DNA from: Globodera rostochiensis
Lineage: Eukaryota > Nematoda > Chromadorea > Rhabditida > Heteroderidae
Direction: 5' to 3'
Assembly: GCA_018350325.1 (NCBI GenBank)
Contig: JAEVLN010000006.1
Coordinates: 4,082,056 to 4,146,055, forward strand
Length of the DNA: 64,000 nucleotides
Numbering within the stretch: the first letter of the stretch is position 1; every line of letters begins with the position of its first letter. Under the pieces are notes generated by a model. It was given only the letters and a program-made list of their open reading frames with translations. It made no database searches and was not told the origin of the DNA. The position numbers and the translations under genes were made by a program. Of the stretch, positions 11,450 to 22,950 are shown piece after piece.

Positions 11450-13000
11450 GCAAAAGAAAAGTTTAAAAAATGAGAAAAAAACGAAAACTTTGTAATTGCT
11501 TAAAATTTTATTTATATTCCCCATTTTGAACCCCACAAAAGCGTTGATAGGCTCGGCATTTTAAAGTAAACCCCCCGCGGCGTTGGGTTACACTAAGCCG
11601 GTGGATTTTAGAAGGAAAAAAATTGGAACAAATCCCTGTCAACGGGGCTAACGGATACAAATAGATTTGTGCAAAGTTTTAAAGCATCAGGTAAGGCCAA
11701 ATTTCAGTCCCACAAACGGACATTTCAGTCTCAGTCCGGATCGCGTTCAACTCCAAAAGTCCTAATTTGCGGTTGACAAAACAAAAATGCGGCGGTAGGC
11801 GCATGTGTATGACGTGTGCAACAACAACAGGCAGCGCACGAAAAAGTGTTCATGTTCACGACGGACGGACGGGCGGGCGGACAATTTTCACCCGCCCCAT
11901 GCGCGCGTCGTAGATAAACAGACGCGCGCGCGCGCATGTACGTGCCCATTATGTTGGGCGGGGGTGGGGGGGGGGTTTGGTTTGGGTGGGGCTGCATATG
12001 TAAATAAATATGGGTGCGTGCGTGCACAAAGTGTGTTTTGCGTTTTCGCTGTAGGGGCGGCACAAAAGAAAAAATCAAAATTTTTTATGAAAATTTAAGC
12101 GCCCCGAGGCTTCGGGGGCCGGTATGCCTGGATTCACACGGTTGAAAAGCCCCCAGCACCACCAAAAATGTCGGGAGTTAAGCGCATAAAATAATTCATT
12201 AAGCATTTTATTGGGCATCGGTGCCGAAAATGGAACAGTTTAATGCTTCTCTGGCTGAACATTGTCCGAAACCCAGCACTGTCCTTGGCACCGATTTAGG
12301 CAATAAAAAATCGCGAGAATTTTCCCTGCTCGTCGTAACTCGGTGGCAGGCTCGGGAAAATTGATCATAATGAGAGCCGATTTTAAAAGACAAAAAAAAG
12401 AAGCAAATTTTCCCAAGTCGAGATTCTTGAGCAGTACTCGGAACATCAAACCCTATTTGAAACAGAATAAATCAATAATCAGAAACACATTTTGATGAAG
12501 GAGGAGAAAACCAAGATTCGAGGCTCGAGAAGGTGTAAATAACATTAATTGGATTAATAATAAGGCAAATACATCAAAATGCAAGTTTTAAGTTTTGGGA
12601 AAGACAAAGCAGTCCGGGAAGTTTAGTGGACTTGGCATAGAGCCCAAATCGGGAAGGGATCCAGATGGAGACTTTTGGTATATGGAATCTTGACAGAGGT
12701 CTATGCCCGATCATTATTTTATGCCATTTTCGGTATTGATCAGACACGGCCGGATTTACGGATGCCATCATTGGCGGGTTCAGCGCCCAAAGGGTTTCTT
12801 CAACTTGAAAGCCAAAACTCCCCCCCCCCCCCGTAAAACCCCGGGACGTCGAATTGCATGTGAAGAGCATTCATAAATAACACAAATTAATTCCTTCGCC
12901 TACAAAAAAAGCACCACCACCGCCGGAGGGGCTGACCACAGCGCCCCAATTTGGAAACACAACAAACCTCGTGGCATGGCGCCACCGTCTCCCCCCCCCC
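11450..13000. other. No supported gene; GT/CG-rich simple sequence
   Basis: It contains CGCGCG-rich and GTGCGTGC-rich low complexity at 11860-12040, including an 11-G run. AT-rich unique sequence and a 13-C run near 12820 follow. Confidence 0.5.
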
Positions 13001-13002
13001 CA

Positions 13003-13488
13003 CTCCCGGAAAATACGACACCAGAAAATGCGACACCGAAAATGCGACACCAAGGTGGAAAATGCGACACTGGAATATACGACACTAGAAAATGCGACAA
13101 CAGAAAATGCGACACTAAGATAATGTTTTTAAAAATTGAAAAACTTTTTAAACTTAATATGAAAACCCCACCACAACACGTCAAGCAGATACGGAGGGCG
13201 GGGGCCACTATTTTTTGCCTAAGTCTAAGCCTAGGGTGGCTTAGGCCTAAGCCTAATTAACCCCTAAGTCTCAAACTTTTCCCCAGAGTTATTCTAGCCG
13301 GCTTTGGTGTTACTTAAAAAATCGGGTTTTCCTTAATTTTCAAAAATTATAACCGATTCAAAAATTTAGTGTCGCATATTCCAGTGTCGAATTTTCTAAT
13401 GTCGCATTTTCTGTCGGTGTCGCATTTTTTCCGGTGTCGCATTTTCCGTTGTCGCATTTTCTGGTGTCGCATTTTCCGGGAGCCCTCC
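13003..13488. mobile_element. Foldback whose arms are iterated ATGCGACA motifs
   Basis: The left arm (13003-13117) is a series of GAAAATGCGACACC-like units. The right arm (13370-13488) is the same series in reverse complement. The outermost bases are CTCCCGG and CCGGGAG. Poly-C flanks hide any target-site duplication. The loop holds ordinary AT-rich DNA and a run of CCTAAG/CTTAGG near 13220-13262. Confidence 0.75.
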
Positions 13489-13499
13489 CCCCCTCCCCC

Positions 13500-15841
13500 C
13501 CCCCCCCAATTTCATATGTTATCAGCAAAAAGCGCTACCAAACTGACCCCCCCCCTCCCCTCCCCTCAACCTTCTTCAACGCGTACGCACTCAAAATCAA
13601 CTCACTGTCCTGTTCCTGTTTCTGTTTGGATGACATTTACGCACAATTTGGGAGAGGAGAAGGACGGGAATTTGTGTTGCAATTTTGCCAAAACTAAAAA
13701 AATTCGTTTGTTTCCAATGAGTCACGAGAATTTAGTCTGTTAAAAGAGATGTAGGTAATTATTTAAAAATTTTGGCTTTAATTAGAGCGCCGATTGAGAC
13801 CGAGATGATTTTGGAAAAAGCCGGGGGGACCAACAAAATTGAATTTCAGTACAAAAATGGAAATTCCAGTCCCAGTACCGGTGTCCCGGCCACCTGGTCT
13901 TTATCTAAGCGGGTGCCACTGGCACCTTAGCGATTATAGGCTGGAATGTAGGGCAGCAGGCAAGCTGTCAACACAACAAAATCACACATATTATTGTCGT
14001 TGTTGGGTACAAAAAACAGTCAGTCTCTCTGCCCATTTATAGGCAAAAAATTACAAAAAAATTTTTGCTTACAAATTAACACCGGAGGGGACGGAGTGCG
14101 AATAGGGGACGAAATGACTTCCAACGGGAGTAATTTTGATTTGTCTATTTAGATTTTATTTTGTTATATTAACTATTTATTTATTTTTCTGTCTTTTTAT
14201 GCTATTTTAAATTTATTAGCGTTTTCTTTCATTAGAATGTTTGCCCACAATTTGCTCGTTTGTATAGAACAGAATGTTATACTTGATCTGTAAATGATCT
14301 GACCTGGCATCCAAACCCCAGATCAGATCATTTTTTCAATCAGATAAGCCCCGACACCAAAACTTTACAATTTGAAAGGCCAGAAAATGGTTTTCTGCTG
14401 CTGGCCAGCAATTTGATTATTACCGAATGCCAAAAATCACAGTTTTTTTCAATTAAAATATGCATTTGTTTTTACTCGCGCGACTTTTTTAGTGATTTTT
14501 TGAGAAGCGGTAGACTTTGGCGGCATAAAAAATGGTCAATTTTTACACGGGGGGGGGACTTACAAAAACGACGGGCTTTGAAGAAGGCATATAAAATGGC
14601 GCCAATTCAAATTAGCGGCGCCAAAATGAAGCCAACCACCGGTAAACCCTCTGCTGCGCCTCCGTTTTCCGTTCGTCAACCGCTTCCCCTTAAATGCAGG
14701 GCTTCGATATGCCCTTCGTTACAGAATTTCCTTTTTTTGGGATACCCCAAGACCAAATTAGTGAATGCATTTTTCTCAATATTTTTTGAATAAATTTGAT
14801 TGCAAATCTCTTGACAAAAACAACAATATTTATAAAAAAATTAGGCTGCGTCTGTCGGCACGAACTCTCAAATTCAATTGCATTCTGAATGCCATGAGAT
14901 ACACAAACTGCTGGTTGGAAAGACAATTCTCTTAAAAAAAGATCATTTCGAGCAAAATACAAATGTAATCTGGAGAAAAATGTGATCTGCTTTGTTTGAG
15001 CACGAAAATCTTTATTTTTATAGCTGGTGCCCTTTCTTTTTGCTTTTGACTTATCGCAACCCTGCTTCATTAGAAGAGCTAGGACAATCCGTTAGTGCTT
15101 TTTATTAATTTTCGAAAATTTCAACCGATCAAAAACCATCTTAACTTTTCAATCTTTATCTTCTCGCCAAACATTTTTATCAGGATGCCTATAACTTTTT
15201 TAACTTTACCAAATCAAAACAAACAAGATGCCATTCGAAAGCTCTAAGCTTTTAAAAGCTATGCTAAGCCAAAAAAGTTATTTCAGTAAAACTACGAACC
15301 CCGATGTTGGGTGTTTTTTCAACTTGGTTTTAAAACGAATTGAACCGCTTTGCCTTTTTTAAATGATCATTCTTATTTAGGTATAGTTTTCGAATAGCAC
15401 TTGTTTGAATTGACTGTTTAAAAATGAGTTTCAAAATTGCTGGTACTGAAGTGGGCGGCACTGAACTGATCCGCGCCGCTGTTTTACATTTATTGATTTA
15501 TTGTTTACATGAATGCAGAGAAATAGTCATTTCTAAATGTCTGTTCCTCACTTTGTTTTTATTGTTGGATGCATACACGGAGACATACCGTACATACATA
15601 AAAACATTTCCTTATTTTGTCTTCTTTATTCAACGACCTCATTCTGTTTTTTTGTTTGTTTGTCCATTCCCTGATTTTTATACGAGCCATAAATGATGTT
15701 TTTAACTTTATTTGGACCTTCTTGAGCCTATTTTATAATCCATATTTTTCCATATTTTGCGATTTTTATCCATCAAACTTTTTGTTCACGAATTGTTCAC
15801 GAATGATCTGATCTGAATTTGTTCACGAATGATCTGAGTTG
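13500..15841. other. No supported gene
   Basis: It holds poly-C tracts (13497, 13543), simple AT-rich sequence, and a short palindromic segment at 14595-14630 that recurs upstream of both caspase 5' copies. A decayed foldback core lies at about 15170-15470 (CAAGATGCCATTCGAAAGCTC and CACTGAA iterons), related to 59907-60400. Confidence 0.5.
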
Positions 15842-18026
15842 AAAACGTACCCGCAGCATTGCCTTTGTTTTGCCAACTTATGACAAAAATGTCAATTATG
15901 AGGCCCACAGGCTATGCATGATCTGATCTGTTCAAAATAGATTATAATAGTACAGTAGCAGAATCTTTTTTTGTTTCGGAAGCCTTATTGGGGCCTGATC
16001 CGTTGCCTGAACAATTCTCTCTGAGATACCGAATTATCTTTTAATTTTCTGTTTTGATGAAATGTTTCGGTTTGAAAGCAAAACTTAAACACCGCTTGAA
16101 GCCATAGAAAATGGCTCCAATTCAAATTAGCGGAGCCAAAATGATGAATTAAACACCGAAATTGGGCACCAACATAAAAACTCTTTTGGTCAAAACATTT
16201 ACATATGATGCATACTCATCAATCACTTCCTAATCGTCAATATTGGATGCGCTTTATATGAATTCGTCAAAGAAAATAAAATTCGAATTTAAACGGTTTT
16301 TGAATTGTTCAAAAAGCAGGAATTCAATCATTACTTTTGCATATTCGTTGTTATTTTGCGCTTTTGACCCCTAAAAATTGACATTTGCGACAAAAATTCT
16401 GCCCCAAAAAAATGAAATTTTAAAATTCTGCTTATTTTCAAAAATTTCTCTGAAATGCCTTTAATTTGCATATAAATTTTTTTATTGCTCTTATAACTTC
16501 TATTTGAAAATCTTGCCCATTTTTTTGCTATATTTTTAATTTTTTATCCATATTTCGTCCATATTTTGCAATTTTACCCCCCATATTTGATCCATATTTT
16601 ACAATTTTTCATCCATATTTATGTCCATATTTGGTAATGTTTTCTTCCGTTTCATATAAAGGAAATCTGTAAGCATCTCCATCAATTTCGACTGTAAAAG
16701 GGGGAAAAAATTAATTGTCGGAGTTGCCCCCCACATTTAAATGTTCAAAATTAATTAAGAATATTGCACACAATTGTTCAACAAAAATGAGTGGAAGACC
16801 AGTGCGAAAAACAGCTGAAAAAGGGCGCCGTCAAATGGACAGAGGGAGAGCAGCTCAGCAAGTAAAGGATTGGCTAACTTTTTAGCAGAAAGATGATTTT
16901 TTTTTAAAATTAGGCATCATCTAATTTAACAGCAATGATTTTGAAAAAAATAGGCAATAGTATGGAATTGCTGCGGTCCCGGCGATTTTAGATGTTTAAA
17001 ATTTTAATTGCATGTTTTCTAGGGTAAAAATAGCGTAGAACACGAATCCAATCCGAACCCGAATTCGAACAATTTTCTAAAGTTCAAAATGCAACTCTTT
17101 TTATTGTTTGACCAATTTTTTGCACATTTCGACCCCCTTAACGATTGAATTGTTTTGTTTTATCATTATTACAAATGTTTTAGTGCATTTTTTTGAAGAT
17201 TTCAACCTATTTGGGTTCATGCATAAATTATTTTTCACGTGTCTGAAATTTCGAAAAATTGTTCGAATTCGGGTTCTGGATTCAACATTCGCAAAATTCG
17301 GCGCGGATTTGTGCTCTACGCATATTTTTACCCTAGTAAACATGCATTCTGAATTTGGCTAATATTGTAATAGATTTGAATAATCCATTTTTTCATTGCA
17401 ATTAAAACGGTTTTTGAAATTAAAATTTGCAAATTCTGTTCAGCGATCTCGTTCGCGATCGAGGTCGGCTTCTTTTTACACTAGTGTTCGCCATCTGCAG
17501 GATGGCTGTTTCGAAAACTTGGTCGTGAAACTTCGAAGCGCGGTCGGAATGCCGCCAAATCTTGACAGCAGAAAGGTAAGATGATTGCATTTAAATGAAA
17601 ATTGTTAGAAAATTATAAAAAAGATGCAGAAATGCTGTTTGTTTTTTTAGAGGTTTGTTTTCCGTTTTAAGAATTCTGCTTTATTTCGGAGGGGGGGAGG
17701 TCGGCGGTGCCAATGGGGGCCGCTGAGAAAATTTTGAATTTTCGACTCAATTCATTAAGATTTTCAACCAAATTTAAAAATATGGTACTTTTTTTTGAAA
17801 ACTTTAATAATGTTTGTTAAGAAAATTAGACCAAAAACGGCAGAATTTCGCCCAATTTTTCGTTTGTGAGGAGGGTGGCTTTAAATATAATTAAAAAATT
17901 CGCATCGAAATTTTCTCGTTTTGAATATTGGGTCTAAATATTATGAAAATCTTCACAAAATCGAAAAATAAGGACGGAGACCTCAAATAAGGACCTTTTT
18001 AATTTATAAGATTGGCACCCCTCAAA
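15842..18026 (+). repeat. Right arm of large inverted repeat
   Basis: It is the inverted counterpart of 112-2297. This arm is continuous with the rest of the intact caspase gene: exons 1-2 lie inside it and exon 3 begins 278 bp past its outer end. The inner end lies about 945 bp upstream of the caspase ATG, so the presumed promoter was copied too. Confidence 0.93.
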
Positions 18027-21000
18027 CTTTTTTTGGGTACTTTACGCCTAGGCTTAGCTTTTGTTTTGCACTTTTATTATCAGATTCGTGCGTTAGTCTT
18101 AGAGTTGAGTTGAATGAATTTGTCCAATTTGGTGAGGTACATGTATTCTAGAATTTTATCAAAAGATTTTTTCAAAAATTTGACAATTTACTTAGTGGGC
18201 AAGAATTTGTCACTAGAGACAGAACGCCTGTTGGCACCGTCACGCCCGGGTTTTCACGTTGTAAATACCCGGTTTTTTAAATCTATGCAATAAATTTTTA
18301 CAGGTCTATTCGAACTCATCGTCCCCCCGTGGCCTCGCATTGATCATCGCTAATGACAAGTTCACAAACCGCCGATTGCCTGCTCGACCCGGTTCAGATG
18401 TTGATGTCAAAAACATCAAAAAGTTGCTCGCAGGACTGGGATATGACATATTCGCAAATCGCAATGAAACAGCAGAAGTAAATACCAAAAATTGATAAAA
18501 AGGGGGGGGGAGTCGTCAGACGGCGCGGAAAGAATTATGGCATGTTAATGCAGGGCTCCGATCTGATGTTTTAACATTTTTGAAAATGATGCTGGTTTTT
18601 AGGAGCTTTGTAGTCTTTTGGAGTTGATTTTATGGTTTTTTGAAGAGCCAATGACTTCAATAAAATGCTTAATATTTTTGAATATTTGGCATAATGTTAC
18701 TTAAAAATGAAAATAAATGTAATTTTTTGACAAAATTTTTTCAACACATGGATTTTGTGTATTCAGTTTGATAAATCTCCAACAAACAAAAATTTCTTAC
18801 TTTATAAATTCAAGAAAATGCTTTTTTCACGTTCTGATGATGCGCCTGAAAATTTAAAATTAATGAAAATATTCGCGTTATTGATTAATTTATTAATTCA
18901 GCAAATGATGACGACTATAAAAAAGTTCTCCAAATTCAAGGATCATGAAAAGGCTCACAGGTAATAATTTGGGCTGGTTAAAGTGAATACGGTCTGCATA
19001 TTGAATGTTTGGTTGAAGCGCTTCTTAAGTGTTTGGGATTTAATTTAAGTCCAACCTTTCGGTCAAACAATTCCAAAATTTATCAAACTTCGGTGGAGTC
19101 CAAATACATACCTTATAGATTAATACAAGCCAATCAACACAGCAATTTCTGAGACTTTATGAAAAGTTGGGTTGCACGGAACCGGAACTTTTGGAAAAAA
19201 ACCGGGACCAAATTTGGTCCCGGTCAAAAAAAACCGGGGCCACTGGACAAAAACAAGAAAAAAAATTATTTTGTAAAACCGGGACTTTTATAGTGGGATT
19301 TTAAAAGAATTTTGAAAAACCGGGACCAAAATTTCAGTACCAAAATTTGAAAAATTGATCATTTCAGTACTGGTCCCGGTCCCGTGCAACCCTAATGAAA
19401 AGTAGTAACAATTGTTTGATAGGATGCGTTGATTGGCTCTATTAATCTTGGCATCTGCCTCTCTCTTTTCCAAATGTTATTTCTTCAAAAGTAAAGATTG
19501 AGGTAAAAATCGTAAATTGTGTCGAAAAAAAAATTGATATCTTATGTATGTTGGGAGATTTAATTTGGCATTATATTTGTATATGTAGACGCCCAAAAAA
19601 TGTCTATGATTTTCCCTTGGGGTTTGCCAATGGCCACCCTTGCTTGCATTAAAAACGGGGTCAAACCCAACCAAACATTTGATTTGAAGAACAGGAATTT
19701 ATTAAAGTAAAATCTTAAACCCACTTCTACATGTAACTTTGATCTTGATCTTGTGTCAAAAATTTCAATAAATATCTATCAAAAAAAGTTAAACTAGAAA
19801 ATCATAATGAAATGGGATGGAATTTCACAAAACAACAAGAAATCGAATTGCTTATTGCTTTTAAATCCTTTTAAGCAAATTCAATTTTGAAAAATCATGA
19901 ATTTTAAAAAAATATTTGAATTCGGGTCCGTGGTTTAACCTAAATATGATATAAAATTAATGTTAGATGCTTTTAATCATCTTTGATCTTGATCTTATTT
20001 TCGTAAAAATTTTAATAAATATCTAATTAAAAAAAGTTAAACTGAAAATCATAATGAAAATGGAATAGAATGTCACAAAACAACAAGAAACCGAATGTCT
20101 TATTGCTTTTAAATCCTTTTAAGCAAATTTAATTTTGAAAAATTATGAATTTTTGAAAAAATGTTTGAATTCGGGTCCGTGGTTTGAACCTAAATATGAT
20201 ATAAAATTAATGTTAAATTAATCGTTTAGTACCATGATTTTCGTCCTATCGCATGGGCGATATGACGAAATTATGGGCAGCGATGGGCAATCGGTTAATG
20301 TCCACGATTTCGTGGGACAATTAAACGCGGACAATTGCAGATTCTTGATCGGCAAACCCAAGCTCGTATGTCATTTGAAATGTATTCCCGTAATATTGAT
20401 TTTTCTTTTAGTTTTTTCTCAACTGCTGCAGGGGAGGTCAGTTTCGGACGGACTGGATTCGAACCAGGGGCAGGCAAACTCGGCTAACACCCGGACCCTT
20501 AAAATTTTTACCGATTTTTAATCAATATTTTGTGGCACTTTTGGGACTCATCTGGTCGATCACTAGTTTTTAGTCAATATTTTGGGATTTTTTGGTCAGT
20601 AATTCCCTCGGTTTTAGTCAATATAAACCGATCCCTAGATATGCAAATGTTAGCAAAATGAACTTGTTTTTAAAAACATTTTAGCTCTGCACGATCTTGG
20701 CACGTCACCGGGGCCAAGCACAAGCACGTCAAAGAAGGAAACGGCGCTCCGCAGACGGTCCAAATCGCGTTCTAAAGTGACCACAGAGGAATTGTAATAT
20801 CTTTTGATTATGTTTTTAATTAAACTATTTCTGAAAAGTTTCATTTACGTTGCTTTTGGGTGGTTTTTGATTTTTGTTTTTTCTTGTAAATTTTATTTAG
20901 ATTTTGATCTGAGGTGCCTAGGCATGGCGTTAGAAAAATTAATTCTTTTTAATATGCTAAACCAAGTCCATTTAGTTTTCATCAGTCGATAAATGTCGAC

Positions 21001-21261
21001 TTCATGGTGGCACATTCCAGCTTTCCCCACTATATTTCATGGCGATGCACCGCGAACGGATCCTGGTTCATCCAAGCCATCTGCAAAGTATTCTCGGAGA
21101 AGGCGGCACAGACTGACCTGTTGACGATGATGACGGAGGTCAACGCACTCGTTCAGCGTCTGGAGTGCCATGAAGATAAAAGGGAAAAACAGGCGCCGGA
21201 AACGCGTTTCTCATTGACAAAGTCCTTTTTTTTTAATCCTCCTGAACCGGCTGCCACTTAA
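16787..21261 (+). CDS. CED-3-family caspase, eight exons, apparently intact
   Basis: Predicted cysteine-aspartate protease (cell death or proteolytic signalling, cytosolic). Exons: 16787-16861, 17444-17575, 18304-18477, 18902-18960, 20230-20365, 20412-20436, 20685-20793, 20976-21261. All junctions are GT-AG and all phases close, giving 331 residues. Large subunit: SSPRGLALIIANDKF near residues 75-89, S1-pocket Arg97 in PARPG, catalytic His155 in VLSHG, catalytic Cys198 in FFLNCCRG. Small subunit: VDFMVAHSS, then YISWR (S1 Arg260), NGSWFIQAICKVFSE and a FFFNPPEP tail. Start: first ATG before an in-phase GTAAAG donor. Odd points: the pentapeptide is N-C-C-R-G instead of Q-A-C-R-G, the prodomain is only about 70 residues with an RSRSRSRS run and no CARD seen, and exon 6 is 25 bp. 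The exon 2-3 junction is least certain; an extra exon could lie in that 728-bp intron. Introns 2 and 4 carry repeat insertions. Confidence 0.93.
18081..18166 (+). repeat. Fragment of the GATTCGTGCGTTA foldback family in caspase intron 2
   Basis: It reads CAGATTCGTGCGTTAG, then GGTGAGGTACATGTATTCT, aligning with 45198-45285 in the foldback at 44564-45286. It lies just outside the outer end of the inverted-repeat arm. Confidence 0.7.
19167..19394. mobile_element. 228-bp hAT-type foldback in caspase intron 4
   Basis: The ends are TTGGGTTGCACGG and CCGTGCAACCCTA, flanked by perfect 8-bp duplications ATGAAAAG (19159-19166, 19395-19402). The interior repeats ACCGGGACC and its complement. Confidence 0.88.
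19741..20228 (+). repeat. Direct duplication of about 240 bp in caspase intron 4
   Basis: The block starting TGATCTTGATCTTGT (19739) and ending ATAAAATTAATGTTA recurs from about 19984 to 20215, with many substitutions. A truncated relative also precedes the pseudogene copy at 8361. The second unit runs up to the exon 5 acceptor. Confidence 0.75.
20450..20505 (-). repeat. tRNA-like (pol III box A/B) fragment in caspase intron 6
   Basis: The minus strand has box B GGTTCGAATCC in a CTGG/CCAG stem and TAGCCGAG upstream. It starts within 15 bp of the proposed exon 6 donor (20437). This supports ending exon 6 there rather than reading on through the open frame. Confidence 0.45.
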
Positions 21262-21262
21262 G

Positions 21263-22002
21263 CAGGGCGGCCAGATCACCAGGGAGAAAAATGGCAACGA
21301 CTTCTAAGAAATGGCATTTGAGGGGTCCAAAAAATGGCAGTGTAATGGCACTTTTTCTTAACGAATTTGAAAAAAAAACTATTTTGAATTTTTGGCTCTT
21401 ATTTGTTTGAGATTTGTAACCAGAAACTTCAAATTGTACGAGGAACACTTTTCGGAAATCCTCATATTTTTTTCCTCAAAAAATGAGAAAAGTCCTAAGA
21501 AATAGAAAAATAATGGCAAGTGTGGAGCAAATGTAATGGCAAATTTTCAAAATATTGGTAAAAAAGGGGGAGTCCCGGAAAATCGGTCACCGGAAAATTG
21601 GTCACCGAGGGTTTTCGGAAAATTGGTCTCCGAAAATTGGTCACCAGGATATTTCGAGTTTTTCGTTCTAATTTTTTTCAAGCAACTCTAAAAGCTTAGC
21701 TTTCTTTTGCTTTGTTTTTCAGCTCGATGAGATCTTTGGATTAATACTAATTGCAACTAATTAGGCTTAGTATAAACAAAGTTAACACAAAGGGGCGCGA
21801 GTTTTATTGGAAGCGAACCACTTTTCAGCTTACAACATTTTTAGAAGACTACAGAATAAAAGAATTTATTACCAATTGACTGCATTTAGTCTGAAGAAGC
21901 TTTTTTCAAAAGAAAGCTAAGCTTTTAGAGTTGGAACGAAAAACTCGAAATATCCTGATGACCAATTTTCCGTTCACCAAAAAGGGCATTCTGGCCGCCC
22001 TG
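21263..22002. mobile_element. 740-bp foldback abutting the caspase stop codon
   Basis: The ends are CAGGGCGGCCAGA and TCTGGCCGCCCTG. The flanks are CACTTAAG (21255-21262) and CACTTCAT (22003-22010), a 6/8 match. An internal palindrome of about 70 bp (21632-21706 with 21905-21975) includes AAAGCTTAGCTTTCTTTT. GGTCACCGGAAAATTGG-like iterons sit near the left end. The caspase TAA lies within the left duplication. Confidence 0.75.
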
Positions 22003-22310
22003 CACTTCATCTTTGGTACATTATCATCACATTGTCCCCTCTACTCATTTTCTGCAAGTTGCTGTGCATTCTGATACTCCATCACTTCTTTCGTCAAGTG
22101 CCCATTCCTTATTCAATTCAATTTTCTTGAGTTTTCCCGAAATTGCTAAAACAAACTTCAGGATCTGAAAATTATTTACAATTATATTTAAAATTCTGGC
22201 ACGCAAAACTGGGTTCTTTTTTGTAAGAAACAACAATTTTTTATTGTTAGAGTCCATCACTCGTTTTGTTTTTTTCAAAAAATGTCAAAATAAACACTAA
22301 AACTTTAAAA

Positions 22311-22438
22311 ATGGCAAAGGCATTCTTCGCCTCAAAATCAAAAATTGCTCGGAATAAAGTTATCATTCGCCGATTGGCCACCGTCGGCGTGCTAATGCCA
22401 CAAAATGCAATACAAAGAGCCCCGAGGGGTGAGTGCAA
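22311..22438 (+). CDS. Possible first exon, unrecognised basic protein
   Basis: An ATG opens a frame reading MAKAFFASKSKIARNKVIIR, then RLATVGVLMPQNAIQRAPRG, to a GTGAGT donor at 22439. The N-terminus is basic and amphipathic, which could be a mitochondrial presequence, but that is inference. The minus strand is also open. No second exon is found before the satellite at 22951. Confidence 0.3.
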
Positions 22439-22950
22439 AATGTTTGACAATGGTGAATTGACGGGCATTTGGGGCTGAATGGTACCAAAAATGCAGACCA
22501 CCAACGGATAACACTTAGTTTGGCAGAAATTTGCTGCTTGCGGGTTGACACCCCACCGCTTTTCGGCATAGCAAAATAAGCAACAAAAAAAAACGGTGCA
22601 TCACTTAGTGCATGCAAATTTTAAAAGGTTTTTAAAAGCTACATATTGTTATTGCAAAACTAACCAATTAGAGAGTTCTCAAAAAGCCTATAAAACTATG
22701 AAAAACTCCGATTTTGGATTAAAAACGAATTACTCTTGGCTTCTTTTCCAAATGTTCTTCACATTTTGAGTTTTCAAATGACATTTTGTTTGTTTGATTT
22801 AGTTGAGTTTAAAAAACTTTCAAAATTTGCTGGCGCCCTAATGAATCAGTTAGTTTTCACTGATCAAAGGTCAACAAAAGAGGGCTTTTGAAATATCAAT
22901 TTTGTTTGATTTACTTTCCTAATGACTGAGTTGTGACTAAGGCTGTCGGT

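Noticed and set aside
11731..12098. Overlapping 97- and 115-codon frames at 11.7-12.1 kb
   Set aside because: Low-complexity CG/GT-rich sequence open on both strands, without splice sites or recognisable protein text.
17396..17584. Continuous 62-codon frame including caspase exon 2
   Set aside because: The first 16 codons lie upstream of the TTCAG acceptor and begin with TTG. Only 17444-17575 is taken as exon.
112..18026. Polinton/Maverick-like giant transposon with long terminal inverted repeats
   Set aside because: The 17.9-kb length and 2.2-kb inverted arms fit superficially, but the loop has no polymerase, integrase, ATPase or capsid frame. The arms carry host caspase exons that continue past the outer end of the right arm.
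20412..20520. Long exon 6 continuing as QFRTDWIRTRGRQ
   Set aside because: The text beyond GGGGAG overlaps a tRNA-like repeat. A GTCAGT donor at 20437 joins exon 7 in phase.
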